NCBI GenBank assembly: GCA_002747395.1
Contig: PDPE01000010.1
Coordinates: 1-39,799, forward strand
DNA from: Pseudomonadota bacterium
Lineage (GTDB): Bacteria > Pseudomonadota > Gammaproteobacteria > Pseudomonadales > Oleiphilaceae
Direction: 5' to 3'
DNA: 39,799 nt
Under the pieces are notes generated by a model. That model ran no database searches. It was not told the DNA's origin and worked only from the letters and a program-made list of their open reading frames with translations. A program made the position numbers and the translations under genes. Shown one piece after another: positions 15,914-24,186 of the stretch (positions are counted from its first letter, which is position 1; each line of letters starts with the position of its first letter).

Positions 15914-16381
15914 TCAGTCGCTATAGAAATTCTGGCTGAAGCGCAACTTGAGAGGTTGCGTTCCCCCCTCCGGATAAACGGTGATAGCGAAAGTCAGCAA
16001 TTCACTTTGGACGAACTGAAATTCGGCAATATAGTAAATGGCGCGACCTTCGGTAATCCGGCGAAAGGGCAGGCGGCGCTGCTGCTGGACGCTGTTGTTG
16101 AGCAGGCCTTCAATCTGGGCCGCGACGGGAACGGGTTTGCTGCCTTCTGCGGTTTTTAGCACTGTGATGTTGACTACCCCCACAGCCTTGCTGCGGGCGA
16201 TACCGTAGCGTTTGGCGACATCAGGTTCTAAAAATGTACTGGAAAACGCGTTGTAGTGGACTTCAAATCCGTCAAAGACTTCTTTTTGTTCGGCAAAGGC
16301 GCTCTGGCAGAAAACCGCCAGGATGGCAAGCCAGGCTGTGATAACTGGCGAATGCCACAGGGTGTGATCGGGTTTGGTCAT
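15914..16381 (-). CDS. DUF4426 periplasmic protein
   Basis: 155 residues with a cleavable signal peptide (hydrophobic 12-28, likely cut after SAFA). The mature part starts KEVFDGFEVHYNAFSSTFL and continues with VAKRYGIARSKAVGVVNITVL, typical of the DUF4426 family found beside metW in Pseudomonas and relatives. Function is unknown; the family is a small beta-rich exported protein. Its place between metW and rdgB is the conserved location. A 78-bp gap to metW and 115 bp to rdgB suggest it may still be read from the metXW transcript. Confidence 0.9.
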   Translation of the reverse strand: MTKPDHTLWHSPVITAWLAILAVFCQSAFAEQKEVFDGFEVHYNAFSSTFLEPDVAKRYGIARSKAVGVVNITVLKTAEGSKPVPVAAQIEGLLNNSVQQQRRLPFRRITEGRAIYYIAEFQFVQSELLTFAITVYPEGGTQPLKLRFSQNFYSD

Positions 16382-16459
16382 GTTGATTCTCTACATTTCG
16401 AGTTGATTTCAGGTTGGTTTTTGATAATGGTTTGAATGAGCAGTTACCATTTCCCGCAC

Positions 16460-17053
16460 TCAGCGGCTGATCCGGTAAATGGCGATCTCTCCCAGCAGAT
16501 TTGGCCACATGGTGTTGAACCAGCGGTGGCGGTGTTCGCGGTCAACCACGGTGCGCTGCATGATGTGAATGTTTTTCTGGTAACACAGGGCTTCAAAGTC
16601 CTTGAAGGTGCACAGGTGTATATTCGGTGTGTTGTACCAGGTGTAGGGCAGGGATTTGGATATGGGCATTCGTCCCTTTTTGCCAAGGTAATAGCGGCAT
16701 CGCCAGTGGCCGAAGTTGGGAAAGGTAATGATTCCCTGCCTCGAAAGACGAAGCATTTCATCCAGCATGATGTCCGGCTGTCGCACGGCCTGCAGTGCCT
16801 GGGTCATCACCACGGTGTCAAAGCTGTTGTCCTGGAAGTTGGCCAGTCTTCTGGCGTCAAGATCCTGTTGGATGACGTTGACTCCGTGCCTGACGCACAG
16901 GGCAATGCCTTCAGGGTTGATTTCCAGGCCATAGCCGCGAACCTGCTTGGTCTCTTTCAGGTGTCTGAGCAGGGTGCCATCACCGCAGCCCAGATCCAGT
17001 ATCCGGCTGTGCGGAGCGATCCACTCCTGAATAATGTCCAGGTCTGCTCTCAT
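16460..17053 (-). CDS. metW: Methionine biosynthesis protein MetW
   Basis: 197 residues. SAM-dependent methyltransferase fold: ADLDIIQEWIAPHSRILDLGCGDGTLLRHL carries the SAM-binding loop, followed by GYGLEINPEGI and VVMTQALQAVRQPDIMLDEMLRLSRQGIITFPNFGHW. MetW is paired with MetX in many proteobacteria and is needed for efficient homoserine acylation; its exact biochemical role is not settled. The start overlaps the metX stop by one base (TGATG), fitting the usual metXW unit. Confidence 0.96.
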   Translation of the reverse strand: MRADLDIIQEWIAPHSRILDLGCGDGTLLRHLKETKQVRGYGLEINPEGIALCVRHGVNVIQQDLDARRLANFQDNSFDTVVMTQALQAVRQPDIMLDEMLRLSRQGIITFPNFGHWRCRYYLGKKGRMPISKSLPYTWYNTPNIHLCTFKDFEALCYQKNIHIMQRTVVDREHRHRWFNTMWPNLLGEIAIYRISR

Positions 17054-18201
17054 CAGTGAGTGACCTCTTTAAAAACATGCTCCATATAACCGCCAAACAC
17101 ATTGATATAGTGCGGTGTCGGGATAAGAAAGGCATCATGCCCGTGCGGCGCTTCTATTTCCGAATAACTGACTTCCCGGTCTGCCTTGATCAAAGCGTTG
17201 ACAATCTGTTCGGAGTGTTCGGGAGAAAAACGCCAGTCGGTGCTGAACGAGATGACAAGAAATCTGGCCCTGGCTTTTCTCAGGGCCTGGTCGAGATGAT
17301 GGTCAAACTCTTTGGCCGGGTCAAAATAATCCAGTGCACGGGTCATTAACAAATAGGTATTGGCATCAAAGGTTTCGGTAAATCTCTCACCCTGGTAGTG
17401 CAGATAGCTTTCAACTTCAAACTCGATGCCGAAGTCGAAATTATAGGTGTCGTTGTTCATTTCCCGACCAAATTTTTCGCCCATGGATTCATCAGACAAG
17501 TAGGTAATGTGGCCGATCATTCGCGCCAGCATCAGGCCATGTTTGGGGATGGTGTTTTTTTCCGCATAGTAGCCACCGTGGAAATTCGGGTCGGAGGTGA
17601 TTGCCTTGCGGGCTACTTCGTTAAAGGCAATGTTTTGAGCTGTCAGTCTGGGTGTCGATGCGATGATTACCGCGTTGGCGACCCGCTCCGGGAAGTCGAT
17701 GGCCCACTGCATGGCCTGCATGCCACCCAGGCTGCCACCGACAACCGCAGCCCATTTGTCAATGCCGAGTTTGTCGGCCAGACGAGCCTGGCTGACCACC
17801 CAGTCCTTGACGGTGACGATGGGGAAGTCCGGCCCATACTGTTTGTTGGTGTCGGGGTTAATGCTGGTCGGGCCGGTGCTGCCGTTGCAACCGCCAAGGT
17901 TGTTCAGGCTGACGACAAAAAAACGGTTGGTATCGATCGCCTTGCCGGGGCCGATACAGGAATCCCACCATCCCGGTTTTTCATCCTCCATGGCATGATA
18001 ACCCGCTGCATGGTGGTGGCCGCTCAGTGCATGACAAATCAGCACGGCATTGCTTGCCCGGGCGTTTAATGTGCCATAGGTTTCGTAAACAATGTCATAA
18101 CACGGGAGCTGCTTCCCGCTCTGTAAAATCAGGGGTTCACTGAAATGAAGGGTCTCGGGTGTGACCAGCCCGACACTGTTTTCTGGGATTGTTTCCGGCA
18201 T
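17053..18201 (-). CDS. metX: Homoserine O-acyltransferase
   Basis: About 382 residues, alpha/beta-hydrolase fold. It transfers an acyl group from CoA to homoserine, the first committed step of methionine synthesis. Visible: [16 protein letters not shown], the nucleophile elbow [14 protein letters not shown], the Asp in [11 protein letters not shown] and the His in [11 protein letters not shown], making a complete Ser-Asp-His triad. In gammaproteobacteria many MetX enzymes use succinyl-CoA despite the name, so the acyl donor is left open. I use the ATG at 18201; a TTG at 18210 is in frame and neither has a clear ribosome binding site. Coupled to metW downstream. Confidence 0.96.
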   Translation of the reverse strand: MPETIPENSVGLVTPETLHFSEPLILQSGKQLPCYDIVYETYGTLNARASNAVLICHALSGHHHAAGYHAMEDEKPGWWDSCIGPGKAIDTNRFFVVSLNNLGGCNGSTGPTSINPDTNKQYGPDFPIVTVKDWVVSQARLADKLGIDKWAAVVGGSLGGMQAMQWAIDFPERVANAVIIASTPRLTAQNIAFNEVARKAITSDPNFHGGYYAEKNTIPKHGLMLARMIGHITYLSDESMGEKFGREMNNDTYNFDFGIEFEVESYLHYQGERFTETFDANTYLLMTRALDYFDPAKEFDHHLDQALRKARARFLVISFSTDWRFSPEHSEQIVNALIKADREVSYSEIEAPHGHDAFLIPTPHYINVFGGYMEHVFKEVTH

Positions 18202-18295
18202 CTCGCTCAACTAAAGGACAAATTCAAACGGGTAGACCGCGCAGTGTAAACAGGCATGGGGTCATACGCAAGTGATTGCGACAACGAGGTGCTGT

Positions 18296-20263
18296 TCAGG
18301 CTATTTTCCCGGAAATACTGACCACTTTTTGTGTCGCGAGTGTCGGGGCAGGGCGTCGGAACAGTTTATGAATCTGTTCCAACTCCTCAAGTTGCTCTTC
18401 GGTTTCGTTCACCAGTTCTTGCAAATGCTGCCTTTCCTGTTGCGCATTTTGATTTTTGTTGTTCAGCCTTTTCAGTCGGCGGATCTGCTGTTCAAGCGTG
18501 GTTTTTTGTTCATGGGTGTATTGCATGATCGGCAACAGGGCTTCTTCCGACCATCGGTTCACTTCTGCCAGTATTTTCTGGTGAATGAGTCTGGCTTCGC
18601 TGACCAGAGTGTTGAAAAAACGCCTGATAACCAGCTTTTGTTCGGTCATAATGGTTTTGGGATCGCGTTGGAATTTCTCGGCTTTCTTTTTGAGCGCCGA
18701 CAATTCCCGACAGGAGCGCCTGATAGAAAATGGTACAGGCTGAAGATGTTGGGCCCGCACGTCGACCTTGTACCTGTTGTAGATGGACGTGACCATTTTG
18801 CCGGCCAGTGATGCTTCATTCATCAGGTTGGCGATATCATCCTCGAAATTGCGGAACAGCGACGACATGGCACGGTTCATTCCTATGGTAGTCCAGCTTT
18901 GTTTCAGTTGTTCCAGGGTTTGCTGCACATGCTGTTCGAATCGTTCTTCACTGATCAGTTGGTGCAGTATTTCCTCCTGAGATTTCATCAGACGCCGACT
19001 CGATTTGAGAGTAATCAGCTTTTTGTAGTAAAAATCGTAATCCTCTTGTGTCTTTTGTACCAGTGCCCTCATCAGCTCCTTGTCTACGCCTTTTCTTTCC
19101 AGGTTGGTCAGTTGCTTGCTCAGTTGGGAGTGCCGTTTGCCCAGGATCGTTTTGCTGGTTTCCAGCATGCCCAGAATGTCCTTGTTCAGCGTCTGGGTTA
19201 TGTATTCCTCCTTGTGGGCCAGAATCCGGTCGCTGAGCAGATTTTCAAGCGTGCCGAGCCGACTTTTCTCAAGGAGTTGACTGTCCCCTTTCACCTTGGC
19301 AATCAGTCCCTGCTTTGCCGAAACCGGAATGATATCGTCCTTGCTCATTGAAAGGTGCGAGGCGGTGTGATCAATAACGTGGTTGATGGATTCCCGGGTA
19401 TGCTTTTCGCCTTGAAGGTCGTCCCATAAAACGTCAATTTTGTTGAGCACGGCAAATCGCCCGGCAGTGTGGTACGCTTGCTGGTTGTCAATATGCTCGT
19501 TCCAGATTGCCATGTCGCTGGCTGTAACTCCGGCATCGGCACTGAACAGGAATATGATCGCGTGCGCCGTCGGCAGCAGACTGAATGTCAGCTCGGGCTC
19601 GGAGCCGAGAGCGTTTAACCCCGGTGTGTCCAGTACGCGCAGGCCTTGTTCCAGCATAGGGTCTCGCAGGCTGATCAAGGCATGTCGCCAGGCAGGTATG
19701 ATCGCTTTGGTTTGATCATCCGGATCCAAATCCAGGGTGTTGTCGTCGAATCCCAGTACTCTGGCTTCGGCGGTGGTGACTGTTTTCGTACAGGCTATAT
19801 GATCAAGCGCTTCGCGCATGGCATCGGGAGAGCAGGTATCCAGGGGGATTTCCGTCCACTTCTCACTCTGTTGGCGAAGATCATTGATCGTGCATTCGCT
19901 CGCTCGTGTTTCAATGGGCAGCAGGAGCAGGTAGCTTTGATTTCGTCTTTTGTCATAGAACAGTTCAGTTGGACACATGGTTGTGCGCCCTGCCTGGGAG
20001 GGCAACATGCGTTGCCCGAAACCGGAAAAAAACAGTGCGTTGATGAGTTCGGTTTTGCCCCGGGAGTATTCGCCCACGAAGGCGATGGTCAACTCATCCT
20101 CACGCAACAGCTTGAAACCGCGCTGCAATCGGTGGTTGATATCATCGGAAAACAGGCCATTTTTCTGTAGCCAGTTCTTATATCTGGCTATTTCAGTGAT
20201 AAGCACGTTTTTCCACTTCTGGTAGCTTTCTACCTGGGTGGTTAAGCTGCTTTTGGTCATCAT
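18296..20263 (-). CDS. Dynamin-like large GTPase
   Basis: 655 residues from the ATG at 20263 (a GTG at 20278 is also possible). The N-terminal G domain has P-loop GEYSRGKTELINALF, a Thr-rich switch (GRTTMCPTEL), G3 LDTPGLN and G4 LNKID, the order and spacing of the bacterial dynamin family (COG0699). The remaining ~370 residues are helical and charged (HSQLSKQLTNLERKGVDKEL, TLEQQIRRLKRLNNKNQ, LVNETEEQLEELEQIHKLF), like the stalk of dynamins. No transmembrane helix is obvious, so any membrane contact would be peripheral. It sits alone between metX and yggT on their strand, with 85 bp to metX. Possible roles are membrane remodelling or stress protection; neither is shown here. Confidence 0.9.
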   Translation of the reverse strand: MMTKSSLTTQVESYQKWKNVLITEIARYKNWLQKNGLFSDDINHRLQRGFKLLREDELTIAFVGEYSRGKTELINALFFSGFGQRMLPSQAGRTTMCPTELFYDKRRNQSYLLLLPIETRASECTINDLRQQSEKWTEIPLDTCSPDAMREALDHIACTKTVTTAEARVLGFDDNTLDLDPDDQTKAIIPAWRHALISLRDPMLEQGLRVLDTPGLNALGSEPELTFSLLPTAHAIIFLFSADAGVTASDMAIWNEHIDNQQAYHTAGRFAVLNKIDVLWDDLQGEKHTRESINHVIDHTASHLSMSKDDIIPVSAKQGLIAKVKGDSQLLEKSRLGTLENLLSDRILAHKEEYITQTLNKDILGMLETSKTILGKRHSQLSKQLTNLERKGVDKELMRALVQKTQEDYDFYYKKLITLKSSRRLMKSQEEILHQLISEERFEQHVQQTLEQLKQSWTTIGMNRAMSSLFRNFEDDIANLMNEASLAGKMVTSIYNRYKVDVRAQHLQPVPFSIRRSCRELSALKKKAEKFQRDPKTIMTEQKLVIRRFFNTLVSEARLIHQKILAEVNRWSEEALLPIMQYTHEQKTTLEQQIRRLKRLNNKNQNAQQERQHLQELVNETEEQLEELEQIHKLFRRPAPTLATQKVVSISGKIA

Positions 20264-20278
20264 TTTTGCTGCTCGCAC

Positions 20279-20549
20279 ATTCCAGATTCTAGTGTCAGCG
20301 CCATGCTAATTACTGATTATAGGTGCTAAACCCGGTTTGGTGGTCACTCTTTCCCGGGTGCAGCCCATGCAGGGCAACAGTTTTATTTTCGGGCGTGGCC
20401 CTGATCTTTCTCCTGAATATTTTATTTAGTAAAAACAAAAGGTTGTCAGGTTTCCGGTTGGAATGTAACCGGCTGTTTTTTGTTGTAAAAAATGGTATTT
20501 CCAGCACTTTTTTGTGCTGGAAACAGGAGTGCGACAGGTGGAAAGTGAG
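20279..20549. other. Intergenic region yggT / dynamin-like gene
   Basis: 270 bp without a gene. Contains a reverse-strand terminator at 20498-20523 and a smaller stem, CCGGTT (20454-20459) with AACCGG (20467-20472), followed by CTGTTTTTTG on the forward strand. The promoter for the dynamin-like gene should lie here. Confidence 0.55.
20498..20523 (-). terminator. Terminator of the yggS-proC-yggT unit
   Basis: Perfect 10-bp stem TTTCCAGCAC / GTGCTGGAAA with a 6-nt loop, 26 nt beyond the yggT stop. On the reverse strand the stem is followed by TACCATTTTTTAC, providing a U-tract. Confidence 0.75.
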
Positions 20550-21128
20550 TCAGAAACTGATGCCTACGGCACCGAGGCCGACTCTGGCCGCCATGTGATC
20601 AATCATGATGTTGATGACATTGAGTACGAGAAAAACAAAAATCGGAGACAGGTCCAGGCCGCCTATCGGTGGCAACAGCTTTCGAAACGGGCCCATAACC
20701 GGTTCCGTGATTTGACTCAGCAGCATGATGGCAGGGTGACTGCTTCCCTGTGCGACCCAGCTCAGTATAATCACGGCAATAATGGCCCAGAAGTAAATTT
20801 TGGCGACCAGTGCCAGCAGGGTGATTGCAGACCACGCCATTATTTGCAGGGGGTTGATGGCGGTAATACCTGCGGCAATCAATATCAATACGAAGACAAG
20901 AGTCTGCAATATAAAGGCCAAAACCAGAGAAGACAGGTCAAAACCGGCAAAACCGGGAATCACTTTTCTTAACGGAATAACAAGCGGGTTGGTTGCCTTT
21001 ACCACAAATTGGGAAATCGGGTTATAAAAGTCTGCCCGGGCCAGCTGGAGCAAAAAGCGCAGTAACACGATCGTCAGGTAGAACGCTGACAGTATTTGCA
21101 GGGTGGAAATAAATATCTGTGTCAGCAT
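20550..21128 (-). CDS. yggT: YggT family membrane protein
   Basis: 192 residues from the ATG at 21128, which follows AGGAG at 9-10 nt; the frame is open further upstream but that part overlaps proC and lacks homology. Two tandem YggT repeats, each a hydrophobic helix pair with the motif NP(L/I)...(P)(L/F)RK: 'NPLVIPLRKVIPGFAGFDLS' in the first and 'EPVMGPFRKLLPPIGGLDLS' in the second. Found beside proC in most gammaproteobacteria. Members are linked to osmotic or ion stress tolerance and to membrane protein or secretion complexes, but the biochemical role is not settled. A 146-bp gap separates it from proC. Confidence 0.93.
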   Translation of the reverse strand: MLTQIFISTLQILSAFYLTIVLLRFLLQLARADFYNPISQFVVKATNPLVIPLRKVIPGFAGFDLSSLVLAFILQTLVFVLILIAAGITAINPLQIMAWSAITLLALVAKIYFWAIIAVIILSWVAQGSSHPAIMLLSQITEPVMGPFRKLLPPIGGLDLSPIFVFLVLNVINIMIDHMAARVGLGAVGISF

Positions 21129-21274
21129 CCGGGTTGGCTCCTTGATGGCGGGTTGATAATAAGGTCGTTTTAAATGAATTGATATCAGGTGCCCTAGTAT
21201 ATCGGGGCAATGAATCATTTTTCCAGCATTTTTAATGTGATCGGTTTTTCCTGTACGGATGAAGTACCTCGTCG

Positions 21275-22090
21275 TCAACGACCGGATAACTCGCGCGAGC
21301 GCTGAACTGCGGCATGGAGGGCGCTGTCAACGATTTCCCGGATTCCCCGTGCCTCGAAGGTGTTGATTGCCTGCTCGGTCGTGCCGCCGGGAGACATCAC
21401 ATTTTGTTTGAGCTGGCCCGGTGACAGGTTACTCTGTTGCGCCATCGCGGCTGCTCCGAGCATGGTCTGAATGCCCAGCTTGCGTGCGCTTTGTTCAGGC
21501 ATACCTGTTTTTTTGGCGGCATCTTCGAGTGCTTCCATAATCAGGAAAAAGTAAGCCGGGCCACTGCCGGACAGTGCCGTTACCGCGTGCATCCGGTCTT
21601 CGCATTCCACCCACTCAACCAGGCCCACGGAAGAAAAAATATGACTGGCAATGGCCCTTTGCCGTTCGGTGACCTGCTCGTTGGCGAACATGCCGGTTGC
21701 ACCCTGCTGCACCAGGGCAGGGGTGTTTGGCATACAGCGAATAACGGGGTGGCCGCCACCCAGCCATGTGTCGATACAATGGGTGTCCATGCCTGCTGCG
21801 ATGGAGATAATCAGGGGGCTGCGGGTCAGCTCCGGTGCCAGACCTTCGCATACGGCCTGAAGAATTTGGGGTTTGACGCAGAGTATCAGCACTTCCGCCT
21901 GTCTCGATGCGACAGGGTTGCTGGTGCAGGTATGGATGCCGTACTTTTGTGCCAGTCGTGCCAGGTTGGTTTCGGTCGGGTCACTGGCCGTGATTTTTTC
22001 AGCCGGATAATCGGACTTTACCAGCCCGCCAATAATGCTGCCGGCCATATTGCCCGCGCCGATAAACGTCAGGTGGGGAAAATCATTCAT
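21275..22090 (-). CDS. proC: Pyrroline-5-carboxylate reductase
   Basis: 271 residues. Last step of proline synthesis, NAD(P)H-dependent reduction of pyrroline-5-carboxylate. N-terminal Rossmann motif FIGAGNMAGSIIGGL, then VILCVKPQ, SIAAGM, and RCMPNTPALVQQGATGMFAN; the C-terminal helical dimer domain has ALSGSGPAYFF, SPGQLKQNVMSPGGTTEQAI and a final AVQRSRELSGR. Length is normal. It lies 100 bp downstream of yggS and upstream of yggT, the conserved order. Confidence 0.97.
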   Translation of the reverse strand: MNDFPHLTFIGAGNMAGSIIGGLVKSDYPAEKITASDPTETNLARLAQKYGIHTCTSNPVASRQAEVLILCVKPQILQAVCEGLAPELTRSPLIISIAAGMDTHCIDTWLGGGHPVIRCMPNTPALVQQGATGMFANEQVTERQRAIASHIFSSVGLVEWVECEDRMHAVTALSGSGPAYFFLIMEALEDAAKKTGMPEQSARKLGIQTMLGAAAMAQQSNLSPGQLKQNVMSPGGTTEQAINTFEARGIREIVDSALHAAVQRSRELSGR

Positions 22091-22190
22091 AAGGGTATGT
22101 GTCTCTTGTTGGTTTTATCTGGTGTCGATTTTATCGTATTTACTCAGACCGCCTTCCGTGGCCTGTACCGACCAGGTGAGTAGTCGGGTT

Positions 22191-22886
22191 TCATTTATTG
22201 CTCGCAACGCGCGGGCCAAAAATGGCTGTACCTGTTCTGACCAGTGTCGAGCCATGGGCAATGGCGGTTTCAAGGTCATCTGACATGCCCATGGACAGGG
22301 TATCGATGCCAGGATATTGCTGTTGCAACCGCCCGAACCTGCTTTTCATCTGACGAAAACAGTCTGCCAGCTCTTTATCGGAATGCGAGGCAGAGGGGAT
22401 GGTCATCAATCCTCTGAGCCGGAGGTTTTGCATCGAGGAGATGATGTCGGCAAGTTCGTCGACTTCTTCCAGTCGAATACCCGATTTTGATTTTTCCCCG
22501 CTGATATTGACCTGGATACAGACATTCAGTTTTGCCTTTGACTCCGGCCGTTGCCGATTGAGCCGGTGCGCTGTTTTGGGTCTGTCCAGCGTATGCAGCC
22601 AGTCAAAGTGCCCGGCGACCTGGCCTGTTTTGTTTGACTGCAGGGGGCCGATAAAATGCCATTCCAGATCAAGGTCTCTCAGTGATTGCATCTTTTCCAG
22701 CGCCTCCTGGAGATAATTCTCGCCGAAACGGCTTTGGCCGTTTGCATGGGCTGCACGGATTTCGTCAGGGTGGCGGGTTTTTGATACAGCCAGCAAGGTA
22801 ACGGAACCCGGCCGGCGACCCGAGATTTTTTCGGCTTGTGCTATCCTTTGTCTTACGTTCCCGAGGTTGTCTGCTATGCTGATCAT
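22191..22886 (-). CDS. yggS: PLP homeostasis protein YggS/PipY
   Basis: 231 residues, a single TIM-barrel domain like the N-terminal half of alanine racemase. It carries pyridoxal 5'-phosphate on the Lys of LLAVSKTRHPDEI. Other family segments are RFGENYLQEALEKM, EWHFIGPLQSNKTG, LNVCIQVNISGEKSKSG, LRLRGLMTIP and LSMGMSDDLETAIAHGSTLVRTGTAIFG. The protein balances PLP and amino/keto-acid pools rather than catalysing a known reaction. It is divergent from pilT across a structured 190-bp gap. Confidence 0.97.
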   Translation of the reverse strand: MISIADNLGNVRQRIAQAEKISGRRPGSVTLLAVSKTRHPDEIRAAHANGQSRFGENYLQEALEKMQSLRDLDLEWHFIGPLQSNKTGQVAGHFDWLHTLDRPKTAHRLNRQRPESKAKLNVCIQVNISGEKSKSGIRLEEVDELADIISSMQNLRLRGLMTIPSASHSDKELADCFRQMKSRFGRLQQQYPGIDTLSMGMSDDLETAIAHGSTLVRTGTAIFGPRVASNK

Positions 22887-22907
22887 TGTCCCATTCTGAA
22901 ATTTGCA

Positions 22908-22938
22908 GACCCGTTTGCGCCTGAGCGGGTCGTTTTTT
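22908..22938 (+). terminator. Terminator-like hairpin in the pilT upstream region
   Basis: GACCCG (22908-22913) and CGGGTC (22926-22931) form a 6-bp stem with a 12-nt loop, followed by G and six T. It has the form of a forward intrinsic terminator, although no forward gene ends here. Confidence 0.5.
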
Positions 22939-22946
22939 GGTCAGGA

Positions 22947-23004
22947 TTATTTGCCGGGGCGAACTGCCAGTCAGTGTTATCCAAACGGGCAGTTCTGCAA
23001 ATAA
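22947..23004. promoter_or_regulatory. Compound inverted repeat before pilT
   Basis: Two nested perfect 8-bp pairs: TTATTTGC (22947-22954) with GCAAATAA (22997-23004), and GAACTGCC (22961-22968) with GGCAGTTC (22988-22995). The arms are interrupted by 6 nt on the left and 1 nt on the right, with a 19-nt loop. It lies about 70 bp upstream of the pilT start. It could be a long RNA hairpin in a leader or a DNA regulatory site. Confidence 0.6.
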
Positions 23005-23076
23005 CCGGTTGAATGGCACGTATTGTATTCGCTTTTCTAACCAAATTGATAGAAAAAAATCCCGACGAGGAATAGC

Positions 23077-24111
23077 ATGGATATTACTGAACTGCTCGCT
23101 TTTTCTGCCAAGCTGGGAGCCTCTGATTTGCACCTTTCTGCCGGCTTGCCTCCCATGATTCGTGTTGATGGTGATGTGCGCCGTATCAACCTGCCAGCCA
23201 TGGAACACAAAGAAGTCCATTCGTTGATTTATGACATAATGAATGACAAACAACGGAAAGACTACGAAGAGTTTCTGGAAACAGACTTCTCTTTTGAGGT
23301 GCCTGGTGTGGCCCGTTTCCGGGTGAATGCGTTTAACCAGAACCGTGGCTCCGGTGCCGTATTTCGAACCATTCCATCGAAGGTGCTGACAATGGAGGAC
23401 CTGGGCATGGGGCAGGTGTTCAAGGATATCTCCCTGGTGCCTCGCGGCCTGGTGTTGGTAACGGGGCCGACCGGGTCGGGTAAATCCACCACTCTGGCGG
23501 CGATGATCGATTATATCAATGACACCAAGTACGACCATATCCTCACCATTGAAGACCCGATCGAATTTGTTCACGAAAGTAAAAAATGCCTGCTGAACCA
23601 GCGGGAGGTGCACCGGGACACCCTGGGCTTTAACGAAGCCCTGCGTTCCGCCCTGCGGGAAGACCCGGACACCATACTGGTCGGTGAGATGCGGGATCTG
23701 GAGACAATCAGGCTGGCATTGACCGCCGCCGAGACCGGTCACCTGGTATTCGGCACCCTGCACACCACCTCGGCGGCAAAAACCATTGACCGGGTAGTGG
23801 ATGTTTTTCCGGCGGAAGAAAAGGCGATGGTTCGTTCCATGTTGTCGGAATCACTGCAGGCGGTTATTTCCCAGGCACTGATGAAGAAGGTGGGTGGGGG
23901 GCGTGTTGCTGCGCATGAAATTATGATCGGTACACCTGCAATTCGAAATCTGATCCGGGAGGATAAGGTCGCCCAGATGTATTCAGCGATTCAAACAGGT
24001 GCATCGATTGGTATGCAGACGCTGGATCAGTGTCTGGCTGATTTGTTGAGAAAGGGGTTGATCACCAGTGATACCGCTCGGGAAAAAGCCAAGATTCCGG
24101 AAAACTTTTAA
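23077..24111 (+). CDS. pilT: Type IV pilus retraction ATPase PilT
   Basis: 344 residues, standard for PilT. Cytoplasmic hexameric motor that depolymerises type IV pili, powering twitching and DNA or phage uptake. It starts MDITELLAFSAKLGASDLHLSAG; Walker A is GPTGSGKSTTLAAMIDY, the Asp box TIEDPIEFVHES, Walker B LVGEMRDLETIRLALTAAETGHLV, and the His box GTLHTTSA. The C-terminal AIRNLIREDK matches the conserved 'AIRNLIRE' segment of retraction ATPases. GAGGA precedes the ATG. Followed after 75 bp by pilU. Confidence 0.98.
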   Translation: MDITELLAFSAKLGASDLHLSAGLPPMIRVDGDVRRINLPAMEHKEVHSLIYDIMNDKQRKDYEEFLETDFSFEVPGVARFRVNAFNQNRGSGAVFRTIPSKVLTMEDLGMGQVFKDISLVPRGLVLVTGPTGSGKSTTLAAMIDYINDTKYDHILTIEDPIEFVHESKKCLLNQREVHRDTLGFNEALRSALREDPDTILVGEMRDLETIRLALTAAETGHLVFGTLHTTSAAKTIDRVVDVFPAEEKAMVRSMLSESLQAVISQALMKKVGGGRVAAHEIMIGTPAIRNLIREDKVAQMYSAIQTGASIGMQTLDQCLADLLRKGLITSDTAREKAKIPENF

Positions 24112-24186
24112 TCTGGTCAGGCTTGATCCAGTCGGGTTTTATTTAATCGGGCCCTGTTTAATCAGGCCTGGTCAGGGGGGCAAGTG

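Noticed and set aside
23005..23035. TGGCAC...TTG sequence resembling a sigma-54 promoter before pilT
   Set aside because: The GC element at the required distance from GG is missing.
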